A DNA stretch of 64,000 nt. Source: Chryseobacterium sp. Leaf405 (GTDB lineage Bacteria; Bacteroidota; Bacteroidia; Flavobacteriales; Weeksellaceae). A program made the translations under genes and the position numbers. The notes under the pieces were generated by a model that saw only the letters and a program-made list of their open reading frames with translations, was not told the DNA's origin and ran no database searches. Shown here piece after piece: positions 41,468 through 50,241 of this stretch. The DNA lies in assembly GCF_001425355.1 (NCBI RefSeq), contig NZ_LMQN01000003.1, positions 1 through 64,000 of the forward strand, in the 5' to 3' direction. The stretch's first letter is position 1; every line of letters starts with the position of its first letter.

Positions 41468-42637
41468 ATGAAAAAATTATCAATATTCTCTGCCTTGTTT
41501 ATCGGAGCAATTGCTTTCGCACAAGGAATAAAATTTGAAGACACCAATTTCGCAACAGTTTTAGCGAAGGCTAAAAAAGAAAACAAACTTGTATTTATAG
41601 ACGCTTATGCTTCATGGTGCGGACCTTGTAAGCTGATGGTGAAAAATGTCTTCCCGCTTCAGTCTGTGGGAGATTACTACAATTCGCATTTTGTAAGTGC
41701 AAAAATCGACATGGAAAAAGGTGAAGGAATAGACCTTGCCAAAAAATATAACGTAAAAGCATTCCCGACTTATCTTTTTGTAGACGGAAATGGTGAAGTG
41801 GTACACAGAACACTAGGTTATGTTGAAGAAAATGATTTCATTCAATTTGCTAAAGATGCAGGAGACCCAAGCAAAAGACTGGCAACTTTAAAGCAAAAAT
41901 TTGAAGACGGCGAAAAAAATCCTGAGTTTTTGAAAAATCTTGCAGGACTTACTTTATATAACGATGCAACATTTGCTGCCAGAGTTTTAGAACGTTATTT
42001 TGCCGGAAAAACTGAATATAACAGAGAGGATATCCAAATGTTGCTTACAGGAGCACAGAATATGGATAGCCCGTTATATAAAGTTTTCCAAGCTAAAAAA
42101 ACAGAAATTTCAAAAGTTGTCACTCCTGAAAAATATGCTGAAATCGATAAAGGTATAAAAATCAGCAGCATCTTTAAAAAGTCATACAATGCTGATTCAA
42201 AAACGTGGAATGACAATTATTTCCTTGCAGAAGCTCAGAAATTTTTAACAAAAGATGAGGCTGAAAAAATATTGAAAAGAGCACAGGCGAGCAGAGCACT
42301 AAGAGCTAAAGATATTGCAACCTATGAAAAATTGACTTTAGAATTAAACAAAGATACGTCTGCGGCAAGTTCAGAAGAATTAAATTCATTAGCTTGGAAT
42401 TTCTTTGAAAATGTAACGACAAAATCATCTTTGGAAAAAGCAGTTGTCTGGGCACAGGAATCTGTGAAGAAAAATGAAAACTACGCCAATACAGATACGT
42501 TGGCAAATCTTTATAACAAAGTTGGTGATAAGAAAAATGCCAAACTTTGGGCTGAAAAATCGATTGCGCTTGGAAAAGCAGCCGGTGAAGACACCGGAGA
42601 TACTGAAAAATTACTGAAAACACTTACAGTACAATAA
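41468..42637 (+). CDS. Secreted thioredoxin-fold protein with helical C-terminus
   Basis: From the ATG at 41468 the product has 389 residues with a signal peptide (MKKLSIFSALFIGAIAFAQ). A thioredoxin domain (about 25-135) has WCGPCK and the cis-Pro in KAFPTYLF. The C-terminal 250 residues are helical with repeat-like blocks (LNSLAWNFFENV, ANLYNKVGDKKNAKLWAEKSIALGK), probably TPR-related. Thiol-disulphide exchange in the periplasm is likely; the helical part may hold a partner protein. Confidence 0.88.
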   Translation: MKKLSIFSALFIGAIAFAQGIKFEDTNFATVLAKAKKENKLVFIDAYASWCGPCKLMVKNVFPLQSVGDYYNSHFVSAKIDMEKGEGIDLAKKYNVKAFPTYLFVDGNGEVVHRTLGYVEENDFIQFAKDAGDPSKRLATLKQKFEDGEKNPEFLKNLAGLTLYNDATFAARVLERYFAGKTEYNREDIQMLLTGAQNMDSPLYKVFQAKKTEISKVVTPEKYAEIDKGIKISSIFKKSYNADSKTWNDNYFLAEAQKFLTKDEAEKILKRAQASRALRAKDIATYEKLTLELNKDTSAASSEELNSLAWNFFENVTTKSSLEKAVVWAQESVKKNENYANTDTLANLYNKVGDKKNAKLWAEKSIALGKAAGEDTGDTEKLLKTLTVQ

Positions 42638-42638
42638 A

Positions 42639-42675
42639 CTAAAAAAACCGCAGAAAGTTCTGCGGTTTTTTTAGT
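42639..42675. terminator. Bidirectional terminator
   Basis: AAACCGCAGA / TCTGCGGTTT with flanking A and T runs, extended by CTAAAA / TTTTAG. It serves the thioredoxin gene and the convergent gene at 42691-43854. Confidence 0.85.
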
Positions 42676-42690
42676 TTATTATTTTAACTT

Positions 42691-43854
42691 TTACTTATCA
42701 ATATGGCTATTGACGATAGCATTCAGCTTCTTAATTTCAGATTTTAATATTTCGATTTCAGACTGCTGCTCTTGAATTGCTTTTGTAAGTACCGGAATAA
42801 CAGCCGAATAATTAACACTATAGATTTCTTTTGATTCATCTTTAGGAACGCCAACAGCTTCTGGTAAAACCTTTACTAATTCCTGTGCTAAAAAACCGAT
42901 TGAGTGAACCGTTTTATCATTTTCACCAAAAGTAATTTTACCATTATCCATTGATTTTCTGTCTGTGTGCATATCATACGTCACCGGCCTCATTGCCATT
43001 ACTTTATCAATACCGTTATTTACATCAACAATATTGTTTTTCAACCTCATATCTGAGTTTTGGTGATAAGCACCTAAAATATCAATTAATGCAACACCGT
43101 TAACATCACCTGGCGTTCCCGAAGTTAATGTATAAAAGCGAAATCCGCCACCGCCTGTTCCACGATAATTTATAAATTCTGATTCTCCGAATCCCAGTTT
43201 AACTGAATTCCACGAAAGAATCCCTGAATTCGTTGTATTTGGAATACTTATATTACTGGTAGTATAGCGAATTGCCCCGTTTACATCAAAAATAGTTTCA
43301 GGAACATTAGTACCAACTCCCACTCTTCCACTATGATAAATTGTTTGGTTAACACTTGTAGCTCCGGTTGAGGTATTAGAATTATACCAAGGTTCGGTAG
43401 CTATAGGACTTTGTGTAATTTTATGACCTTTTACCTCCCATGTCACTCCTGAAATAGCATTAACATTCGTTTTTATAAGTTCCACAGATTCGGTTGGCTG
43501 TAAAGTAATCGTAGCCACACCCGTTGCATTAATACTGTTGATGAGCTCTCCTGCCGGTGCTGCAATAGTAAGAGTAAATACAGTACTATTATTTTTAATT
43601 TCATAAATACGGCCGTCAAACGCAGGAGTTGTAGAATTAAATGCAGGCAATGTTATGGTTGTCGCTGCTGAAGCATTACTGCTCACAAAATAATCACCAA
43701 TTGTCATTGTGTATGCCGTAGTTACCTTTTTGTATGGTGCAGCAACTGAACCCGCAACAGTTAATGTACTACCTGGAATATCAGTAGCGATGCCAACTTG
43801 AGATAACAGAAAATTGGAGACTAATATCCCTAAGAATAATAATTTTTTTTTCAC
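42691..43854 (-). CDS. Secreted protein with C-terminal peptidase S74 chaperone domain
   Basis: The 387-residue protein has a signal peptide ending FLLSQ, then VGIATD. The middle is beta-rich with Thr/Ala repeats and GRVGVGTNVPETIFDVNGAIRY, typical of structural collagen-like or tail-fibre stalks. The C-terminal part (about 280-387) matches the peptidase S74 intramolecular chaperone: SDMRLKNNIVDVNNG (catalytic Ser-Asp...Lys) and IGFLAQELVKVLPEAV, ending in a coiled coil. Such domains trimerise the stalk and may cut themselves off. Probable trimeric surface structure or adhesin-like protein. Upstream stands a partial palindrome shared with a decayed paralogue. Confidence 0.85.
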   Translation of the reverse strand: MKKKLLFLGILVSNFLLSQVGIATDIPGSTLTVAGSVAAPYKKVTTAYTMTIGDYFVSSNASAATTITLPAFNSTTPAFDGRIYEIKNNSTVFTLTIAAPAGELINSINATGVATITLQPTESVELIKTNVNAISGVTWEVKGHKITQSPIATEPWYNSNTSTGATSVNQTIYHSGRVGVGTNVPETIFDVNGAIRYTTSNISIPNTTNSGILSWNSVKLGFGESEFINYRGTGGGGFRFYTLTSGTPGDVNGVALIDILGAYHQNSDMRLKNNIVDVNNGIDKVMAMRPVTYDMHTDRKSMDNGKITFGENDKTVHSIGFLAQELVKVLPEAVGVPKDESKEIYSVNYSAVIPVLTKAIQEQQSEIEILKSEIKKLNAIVNSHIDK

Positions 43855-43995
43855 CTTAAATGTTTTTAATTTTTGTAATTAATTTAAATGCCAATTCTAA
43901 TTCCAGAAATTTTATTAAAAAAAATCCATCAAGATTAGCTTTTAATTTAAACTCTATAAAAGTAAAAAATAAAAAAATATCTATAAAATAAACTC

Positions 43996-44035
43996 TGTAA
44001 TATTTATATGACAAACACACCATATTAATATTACA
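43996..44035 (-). promoter_or_regulatory. Imperfect palindrome upstream of the QVGI-type gene
   Basis: TGTAATATTTATATG and CATATTAATATTACA, 14 of 15 positions complementary, with a 10-base spacer. On the coding strand TTTGTAATATTAATAT matches 26336-26351 exactly. 141 bases upstream of the ATG. Confidence 0.45.
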
Positions 44036-44064
44036 AATATGTAAACTAATAAATATGGGCAAAT

Positions 44065-44087
44065 GAAAAAGAGATCATAAGATCTCC
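44065..44087 (-). terminator. Terminator of fabH
   Basis: GAGATC / GATCTC with loop TTAT and TTTTTC after it on the minus strand, about 25 bases past the stop. Confidence 0.6.
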
Positions 44088-44108
44088 TTTCATTTTCTTA
44101 AATACTTT

Positions 44109-45131
44109 CTAATACTCAAACAAAATACTTCCCCAAGTAAAACCGCTTCCGAAAGCTGAAAGAAGAACTAAATCTCCTCTTTTAACTTTTCCCAATTCAA
44201 TCGCTTCATTTAATGCAATCGGAATAGAAGCTGCCGTTGTATTTCCATATTTCTGTATATTATTATGAATTTTTTCATCCGGCAATCCGAATTTCTGCTG
44301 AACAAACTGAGCAATTCTCAAATTCGCCTGATGTGGAATAAACATATCTACGTCATTAATAGTTTTCCCTGCTTTATCCAAAGCTTCCTGCATCGTTTCA
44401 GGAAATCTTGTTACCGCATGTTTGAAAACAAAATTTCCATTCATGATCGGATACACTTCTTTGTTGGTAACATTCTCCGGTTCTTTTCTCATCCTGTCGC
44501 TCCAGCCATATTTTGAACCCGGAAACTGCGTACACAATTCGTCGGCATACTTTCCTTCAGAGTGCATATTCATAGCTAAAATATCTCCTGCATTTTCATC
44601 TTCTGTCGCAGAAAGCACAATCGCTCCTGCCCCATCCCCGAAAATTACAGAAACGCCTCTCCCTTCATCAGAAAAATCCAGTCCGAAAGAATGAACTTCT
44701 GCTCCTACCACCAAAATATTTTTATACGTTCCGGATTTTATAAAAGCATTAGCAACACTCATCGCATAGACAAATCCCGAACATTGATTTCTGACATCCA
44801 AAGCTCCTATCGTATCGCAGCCCAACATATCCTGAAGCAAAACGCCACATCCGGGAAAGTAATAATCCGGAGAAAGTGTTGCAAAAACAATATAATCAAT
44901 ATCTTTAGGCGTTAAACCCGCATTGGCTATTGCTTTTTCAGAAGCTTTAAAGCCTAAATAAGCGGTCGTTTCCTGTGCATCATTTCGGTTTTCACGGTGT
45001 CTTCTTTCTTTGATACCGGTTCTTTCAGTGATCCATTCATCATTAGTGGTCATTAATTTAGCTAAATCATCATTGGTGACAACATGATCGGGCACATGAA
45101 ACCCGATTCCTTTTATTGTACTTTTAATCAT
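44109..45131 (-). CDS. fabH: 3-oxoacyl-ACP synthase III (FabH-like)
   Basis: The 340-residue thiolase-fold enzyme has the Cys-His-Asn triad in VRNQCSGFVYA, FIPHQANLRI and YGNTTAAS. It condenses acetyl-CoA with malonyl-ACP to start fatty acid synthesis. The gene is alone and may be a second FabH copy, since Bacteroidota often also carry fabH in a fab cluster; paralogue status is not visible from this window. Confidence 0.9.
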   Translation of the reverse strand: MIKSTIKGIGFHVPDHVVTNDDLAKLMTTNDEWITERTGIKERRHRENRNDAQETTAYLGFKASEKAIANAGLTPKDIDYIVFATLSPDYYFPGCGVLLQDMLGCDTIGALDVRNQCSGFVYAMSVANAFIKSGTYKNILVVGAEVHSFGLDFSDEGRGVSVIFGDGAGAIVLSATEDENAGDILAMNMHSEGKYADELCTQFPGSKYGWSDRMRKEPENVTNKEVYPIMNGNFVFKHAVTRFPETMQEALDKAGKTINDVDMFIPHQANLRIAQFVQQKFGLPDEKIHNNIQKYGNTTAASIPIALNEAIELGKVKRGDLVLLSAFGSGFTWGSILFEY

Positions 45132-45202
45132 AGAGTTTTTTAATTTTGATAAAGATAAACTTATTTAAAACATCGTATTCTAAATATTGTTATTTTTACT
45201 GT

Positions 45203-46102
45203 ATGCCAATTGATACGATATACCGAGACTCCCAATGCGAATGGGTAGACGTGGAAGAACCTACAGCAGAAGACTTGAAATTTCTTCATGAACGATACGA
45301 AATCAACAATTTACTTCTGGAAGATACTTTAGACCCCAATCATTTACCAAAATATGAGGAAGATGGAAATGTGAAATTCTTCTTATTGCGTGAAAATACA
45401 GAACTTGAGCGGAAGAACCTCAATACCATCAGCGACATCAGTACAAAAATCGGAATTTTTCTTCTGAATAAAACCATTATTACGATTCACAGGATGAAAA
45501 CCAAAAGTATTGCCCAGACCAGAAAACAACTGTCTTGCGCACAAGGAGAAACGACAGCAGAAAATATTGCGTTGATGATCAGTTTATTGATCATGAAAAG
45601 TTTCGATGACGAGTCGATAAGCCTTATGGAGACCATGGATAATATTGAAAACGAAATTTTCCTTAAAAATACCAACCATACCACCCAAATCAGAAGATTA
45701 TATAAATTGAAAAGAAAGTCAGGACTCAATTCCAGAGTATTAACAATTTCTACCGATGCAATTGATAAATTTAAACTGTTGGGATTACAGGATTCCGAAG
45801 TAGTAGATTTAAAGGATAAACATAAAGATGTGGTCGGCGATTTTGACCATTTAAATATTCAGATTACGAACTTAATAGGGATGTTTCTAGCACTTTCGGA
45901 TCAAAAAGCAAATCAGGTGATGAAAATATTGGCAATCTACTCAGTTTACTTTTTACCAATCACCTTTATTGCCGGAGTCTACGGAATGAATTTTGACAAT
46001 ATGCCGGAACTGCATACAAAACATGGTTATTTTTATACATTAGGACTAATGGCATTGGTGGTAATCTGCACTTTTATTTATGCGAGGAGGAAACAGTGGT
46101 AA
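45203..46102 (+). CDS. corA: CorA-family Mg2+ transporter
   Basis: From the ATG at 45203 the product has 299 residues (MPIDTIYRDSQCEW...). The 19 codons upstream in frame are hydrophobic but unconserved. The cytoplasmic funnel fills the N-terminal 240 residues; two C-terminal TM helices follow, with the selectivity motif YGMNF after the first (GMN, about 260-262) and MPELH. It transports Mg2+ or Co2+ as a pentamer. Divergent from fabH, with start codons about 70 bases apart. Confidence 0.9.
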   Translation: MPIDTIYRDSQCEWVDVEEPTAEDLKFLHERYEINNLLLEDTLDPNHLPKYEEDGNVKFFLLRENTELERKNLNTISDISTKIGIFLLNKTIITIHRMKTKSIAQTRKQLSCAQGETTAENIALMISLLIMKSFDDESISLMETMDNIENEIFLKNTNHTTQIRRLYKLKRKSGLNSRVLTISTDAIDKFKLLGLQDSEVVDLKDKHKDVVGDFDHLNIQITNLIGMFLALSDQKANQVMKILAIYSVYFLPITFIAGVYGMNFDNMPELHTKHGYFYTLGLMALVVICTFIYARRKQW

Positions 46103-46253
46103 TTTCACAATAAAATATCATTAAAATATGGTGGTGAATATTTTAAATAGAATTAATTTTAAAATATAAAATTTATATGAATTTCGGTATTTTTATGATA
46201 CTGAAACATTAATATTAGAAATTCATTTAAAAAAATGAATTTTATATTTAGAT

Positions 46254-46287
46254 GAGATTGCTTCGTCGCTTCGCTCCTCGCAATGAC
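46254..46287. repeat. Dispersed 34-bp repeat, copy 2
   Basis: Matches 17084-17117 at 31 of 34 positions (GAGATTGCTTCG...CCTCGCAATGAC). Located 24 bases before the patatin gene; the minus-strand frame over it is not a gene. Confidence 0.65.
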
Positions 46288-46310
46288 AAAACCCAAACAC
46301 CATACTAATC

Positions 46311-47897
46311 ATGAAACCTGAAATCTTACAAAAAATTCTTGAAGAAGATATTCTTTCAGCAGCATCAAAAGAGAAACTTTCTGCTTTGCATGATCGTATT
46401 TCGTCCAAAGAATTTTCGGATCTTCTGGATGCGGAAGGCAATCAATACATAGAATTTGTGCAGGAAGGCGGAGGAGTTTGGGGAAGCGCACTGGTTGGTT
46501 ATTTGTACGGTCTCGAAATTTTCGGAATCCGATTTCTGAAAGTAGCAGGAACAAGTGCCGGTGCAATAAATACCATGCTGATTGCCGCCTGCAAAACAAA
46601 AGAAGAAATGAAAAGTGAAGTCATTAAAGACATTCTTTTCAAATGGAATTTTGCTGATTTTATGGATGGTAAATCGTATGTGAAAACTACCATTCATTCG
46701 ATGCTGAATAATAAAAATTTCATAAAAACCAATGCCATTATTGCGGGTATTGTTATGTTAATTCTTGTCATCATGCCTTTTGTTATTTCTTCCGAAACGA
46801 CATTGAACGCAAAACTGCTTTTTTTAGTGCCAATCATTCCTATTATCATTGCATTTTTTTATTTCAGAAAATTATACAATGACCTGAAGAAAGCCAACTC
46901 AGGACTAAATCCCGGAAATACTTTTCTGAATCAAATGAAAGAAGTGTTAGAAAGTTTTGAAGTAAAAACGGTTGCCGGACTCAACAAAAAATTTGTGCAA
47001 TCGGGAAAAGATCTCAATCTGAATTACCGTTACGGAAACGAAATGCAGTATTATAACAATGCTTTAAGCAGTATCGAAGAAATCAGAGCAAACAATTCTG
47101 AGCATATTGACAAAATCAGATATAAAATTTTCTACGACAGTGCCGTAAACAACGAATATTATAAACAAGATCCTTTTTATTTATTGCAATCAGAATACAT
47201 TGTCATCACAACAGATATTAATGCGAAAATAAAAGTTGAACTTCCGACAATGGCCAATTTATACTGGTCTGAAGAAGAGCTGAAACACATCAGTCCGGCA
47301 GAATTTGTTCGTGCTTCGATGTCTGTTCCTTTCTTTTTTGAGCCTTTCCAAAAGAGAATTGATAAAGATGATACTTCTGTAAAATATGCGTGGAAATTCT
47401 GGATGAATACGAAGCAGGAAGACATCAATCCTGTCGGAATTTTTATTGATGGCGGGAGTATTTCAAACTTCCCGATTGACCTTTTCCATTCGGCAGATAT
47501 ATTTTATCCGAGAATGCCCTTGTTTGGGGTACAGCTTACCAGCGATTCCGATATTCTTTCAGAAAAAGGAAAAACAAGTGAAGAAATTCTGAAATCACCT
47601 TTATCTTTTGCCGGAAATATCATCAGCACATTGAAAGGTTTCAACGATAAAACTTTTCTCACCAAACATACTTTTTATCACCTCTTCAGCATCCAAACCG
47701 TCAATTGCGGAACGAGCAGCTGGCTGAATTTCTTCATGAAAAAAGAGGAAAAAGAAGAACTTTTCAACCGAGGTTTTTCGGCTGCATTAGATTTCCTCAA
47801 TAATTTTGAATGGGATAAATATAAGTGCGAAAGAATGATGCTGTCGATGAAAGAGAAAAAGATTTTGAAGGAAGAAGACACGCCAACGGTGGGGTAA
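46311..47897 (+). CDS. Patatin-like phospholipase with central membrane segments
   Basis: The 528-residue protein has an oxyanion GGGVWGSA (about 51-58), the nucleophile elbow GTSAG (about 83-87) and the catalytic dyad Asp in DGGSIS (about 380-385). Two adjacent hydrophobic segments (about 141-162 and 167-186) are inserted in the middle of the catalytic domain, unusual for soluble patatins. The C-terminus is polar. It cleaves acyl groups from lipids, presumably at the inner membrane. Probably in one operon with the gene at 47927, 29 bases on. Confidence 0.86.
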   Translation: MKPEILQKILEEDILSAASKEKLSALHDRISSKEFSDLLDAEGNQYIEFVQEGGGVWGSALVGYLYGLEIFGIRFLKVAGTSAGAINTMLIAACKTKEEMKSEVIKDILFKWNFADFMDGKSYVKTTIHSMLNNKNFIKTNAIIAGIVMLILVIMPFVISSETTLNAKLLFLVPIIPIIIAFFYFRKLYNDLKKANSGLNPGNTFLNQMKEVLESFEVKTVAGLNKKFVQSGKDLNLNYRYGNEMQYYNNALSSIEEIRANNSEHIDKIRYKIFYDSAVNNEYYKQDPFYLLQSEYIVITTDINAKIKVELPTMANLYWSEEELKHISPAEFVRASMSVPFFFEPFQKRIDKDDTSVKYAWKFWMNTKQEDINPVGIFIDGGSISNFPIDLFHSADIFYPRMPLFGVQLTSDSDILSEKGKTSEEILKSPLSFAGNIISTLKGFNDKTFLTKHTFYHLFSIQTVNCGTSSWLNFFMKKEEKEELFNRGFSAALDFLNNFEWDKYKCERMMLSMKEKKILKEEDTPTVG

Positions 47898-47926
47898 TAA
47901 TAAAATTTTAAATTAATCAACAAAAA

Positions 47927-48304
47927 ATGATCAATAAATTAGAGTTAAGAGCATCGCTAGAAATCCCAATTTTAGAAGCAAGCACTGCAGAAGAGAATTT
48001 TCAAAACCAAACTTTGCGTCCCATTTTAAAACTACAGAACGACCTGTATTGGGAACTATTTATTAATTATGCTGTTCGTCAAAATGCAGATTTCAATTCT
48101 TTATCAGCAACGAAAAAAAGCAACTTTATAGAACAAAGCCTTCAGAAAGACAACGTATTAAAAAACACATGCATCGGAATAACTATCGGGATGTTTACAC
48201 TGTCAGAGCTTGAAATATATAATTCTGAAAGCAAAGTATTTAACAAAAGGATTATCACGATGTTGATTGAAAGATTGAAGAGCCAGATTAATAATAATTT
48301 GTAA
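47927..48304 (+). CDS. Hypothetical protein, possibly with patatin operon
   Basis: The 125-residue protein, mostly helical by look, has no signal. Stretches LRPILKLQNDLYWELFINYAV and IITMLIERLKSQI can be seen. The family is unknown to me. It starts 29 bases after the patatin stop on the same strand. Cytosolic by composition. Confidence 0.75.
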   Translation: MINKLELRASLEIPILEASTAEENFQNQTLRPILKLQNDLYWELFINYAVRQNADFNSLSATKKSNFIEQSLQKDNVLKNTCIGITIGMFTLSELEIYNSESKVFNKRIITMLIERLKSQINNNL

Positions 48305-48355
48305 TTTAATATATTGAAAATAAATTTTTATCTTCAATATAAATAAAAACTACTT

Positions 48356-48853
48356 ATGAAATATATCTGCCAATGCTGCGGTGGAGAAAAAGAGGATTGG
48401 CCTGCAATAGCTTACTCTGCACCCTACCCTTATTTTCACTTAACTGAAGAAGAATTGAAAAATTCTGAACTGACTTCGGATTTATGTATAATTAGATATT
48501 CAGATGAAACATGCTATTTCGTCCGCACCGTTCTCGTTCAGGAAGTAAATGAAAGTTGTCAGGATCTTGATTATGGAATTTGGGTTTCATTAAGCGAAAA
48601 AAGTTTTAATGAATATGTTGAAAATTATGATAATAAAGAGTTTGAAGGTGAATGTTTTGGATGGCTTGCGAGTTATTTCCATAATTATGATTTTAATGAA
48701 AATATTCCGACAGATGTTTTTATCAATAATAAAATAGGAAGACCTTTTGTTTACCCTCACGAAAGCTGCGACCATCCTTTTGTAAAAGATTTTTATAATG
48801 GAATTTCAAAAGAAGAAGCAGAAAAGAGAATTAATAAAGTTTTAAATAAATAA
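48356..48853 (+). CDS. DUF2199 protein
   Basis: The 165-residue protein has an N-terminal zinc-ribbon-like CQCCGG (residues 5-10) and the DUF2199 pattern: LTSDLCIIRYSDETCYFVR, LDYGIWVSLSEKSF and HPFVKDFYNGISKEEAEKR. Cytosolic, function unknown. It lies 51 bases after the previous gene, so perhaps in the same unit. Confidence 0.82.
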   Translation: MKYICQCCGGEKEDWPAIAYSAPYPYFHLTEEELKNSELTSDLCIIRYSDETCYFVRTVLVQEVNESCQDLDYGIWVSLSEKSFNEYVENYDNKEFEGECFGWLASYFHNYDFNENIPTDVFINNKIGRPFVYPHESCDHPFVKDFYNGISKEEAEKRINKVLNK

Positions 48854-48854
48854 T

Positions 48855-48965
48855 ATGAACTGGATCATATCTAAAATATGAATTTCATACCAATTTACAT
48901 GAGATTTTAAAACCAATTTGGGAAGATCTTTCTGAATATAATTGGGTTATAGCAGACTTAGATTT
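48855..48965 (+). pseudogene. Frameshifted, truncated gene fragment
   Basis: The ATG at 48855 starts MNWIISKI and stops. In the next frame the sequence continues YEFHTNLHEILKPIWEDL then SEYNWVIADLDFIS, running up to the stop of the convergent ABM gene. A one-base shift and loss of the 3' half explain it. The intact family (PIWEDL, DLDF) is not identified by me. No alternative gene is seen here. Confidence 0.5.
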
Positions 48966-49483
48966 TATTTCCTCAGCCACCCCTTAAAAACCTTCGTCAG
49001 AAAAGGCATCACAATCCATGTTAGAATACCGACCATAGAAGTGGCAACAATAAAAATTCTTAGAAATACATTCCAGTCTTTCATCCAATGGGCGATGGTG
49101 AAATTAAGGAAAATACTTGTTGGAAAAACACCGCATAGTGTTACCAGAGCCATTTTCCAGCGTGGCGGTGCAGATGGTGAACGAAACCACGCTTCCAGTC
49201 CTGTAAGATCACGATAAACAGTATCTTCAGTAAGCATACTTGCGTATTCCTCCCATTTCCTGAAAAGTTCAGAATTGTAAAAATCGTTCTTTTCTTTTTC
49301 ATCTTTGAATGTTCTCAGAATTCCGATTTCATTTTTACCGTCTTCTTTCAGCGAGGTAATCATCATTGCACCATGAACACCGTCACGGGTAAATGATTTT
49401 CCTAAAAATTGCTGTAAAGCAGCTTCAAATTCCTTTTCTTTTCCGGGAAGTACTTTTCTGGTAATGGCAACGTGAATCGGCAT
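48965..49483 (-). CDS. Antibiotic-biosynthesis-monooxygenase-domain protein with membrane anchor
   Basis: The 172-residue protein has an ABM ferredoxin-like domain (about 1-95; MPIHVAITRKVLPGKEKEFEAAL, WEEYASML), followed by two hydrophobic helices (about 110-130 and 140-160). ABM proteins oxidise small aromatics or act as haem-degrading or dimeric binding folds. The membrane tail is a known variant of the family. Substrate unknown. Confidence 0.83.
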   Translation of the reverse strand: MPIHVAITRKVLPGKEKEFEAALQQFLGKSFTRDGVHGAMMITSLKEDGKNEIGILRTFKDEKEKNDFYNSELFRKWEEYASMLTEDTVYRDLTGLEAWFRSPSAPPRWKMALVTLCGVFPTSIFLNFTIAHWMKDWNVFLRIFIVATSMVGILTWIVMPFLTKVFKGWLRK

Positions 49484-49560
49484 AGATCTTAATTTTCCAA
49501 TAAAATTAATTATTTAAAATATAATTACAAATGTATCGTTGATCAGAAAATCAAAATTCA

Positions 49561-50112
49561 TCAAACCTTCATCCACATCGGATCATGTTTTAAAACCTCA
49601 TCAAAAACAGGACAATTTTCATCGTGACAGCCTTTCAAGTAGCCGATGCTCATTAAAAACTCATTCACGATTTCTCCACCTGTAAACTTGAAGGTTTTCT
49701 TAAAAAGTTTCATCCACTCGGGCAAGGTTTTCGGATGATGATGTTCCAGCCATTTTTCAAACGAGCCGAATTCCTGTTGCAAACCGATGATGGTTTTGGC
49801 GTTTTCGATGGCAGCATTAACCTTTAATTTATTTCTGATAATTCCGGGATCTGCCAATAATCTTTCACGCTCGGTTTCTGTGTAAGACGCTACTTTTTGA
49901 ATGTCAAAATTATCGTATGCTTTTCTGAAACTCTCTTCTTTCTTTAGAATCGTTTCCCAGCTCAAACCCGCCTGATTAATTTCCATAATCAGTCTTCCGA
50001 ACAATTCATTATCATCATGAATCGGAAATCCATAATAATTGTCGTGATAGTTCTTATGAAGCTCTATCCTACTTTCGGGCTGCATTCCTTTGATGGCTGA
50101 ACAATAACTCAT
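49561..50112 (-). CDS. tag: DNA-3-methyladenine glycosylase I
   Basis: The 183-residue protein has the Tag pattern: MSYCSAIKG, YHDNYYGFPIHDDNELF, INQAGLSWETILKK (helix with the pocket residues), PGIIRNKLKVNAAI, and the C-terminal zinc part GCHDENC. Cys4, the His in YHDN, and the C-terminal His and Cys match the family zinc ligands. It excises 3-methyladenine from DNA. Length normal. Confidence 0.93.
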   Translation of the reverse strand: MSYCSAIKGMQPESRIELHKNYHDNYYGFPIHDDNELFGRLIMEINQAGLSWETILKKEESFRKAYDNFDIQKVASYTETERERLLADPGIIRNKLKVNAAIENAKTIIGLQQEFGSFEKWLEHHHPKTLPEWMKLFKKTFKFTGGEIVNEFLMSIGYLKGCHDENCPVFDEVLKHDPMWMKV

Positions 50113-50241
50113 TTCAGTATATTTTCTGTTTTGGTTAAAAATTTTTCTAAGGTTTCTTTACCTCAATTCCGGTTCGTTCTGCTAAGATAATGAGCCACCG
50201 GATATTTTCGGCTATTTTAGGTTCTAATATATTATCCTGTT

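Noticed and set aside
45146..45202. Upstream start of the CorA-type gene
   Set aside because: The 19 extra residues are unconserved in look and overlap the fabH promoter region.
46223..46441. Minus-strand frame containing CHCEERSDEA
   Set aside because: It covers a dispersed repeat and the patatin start; a known artefact.
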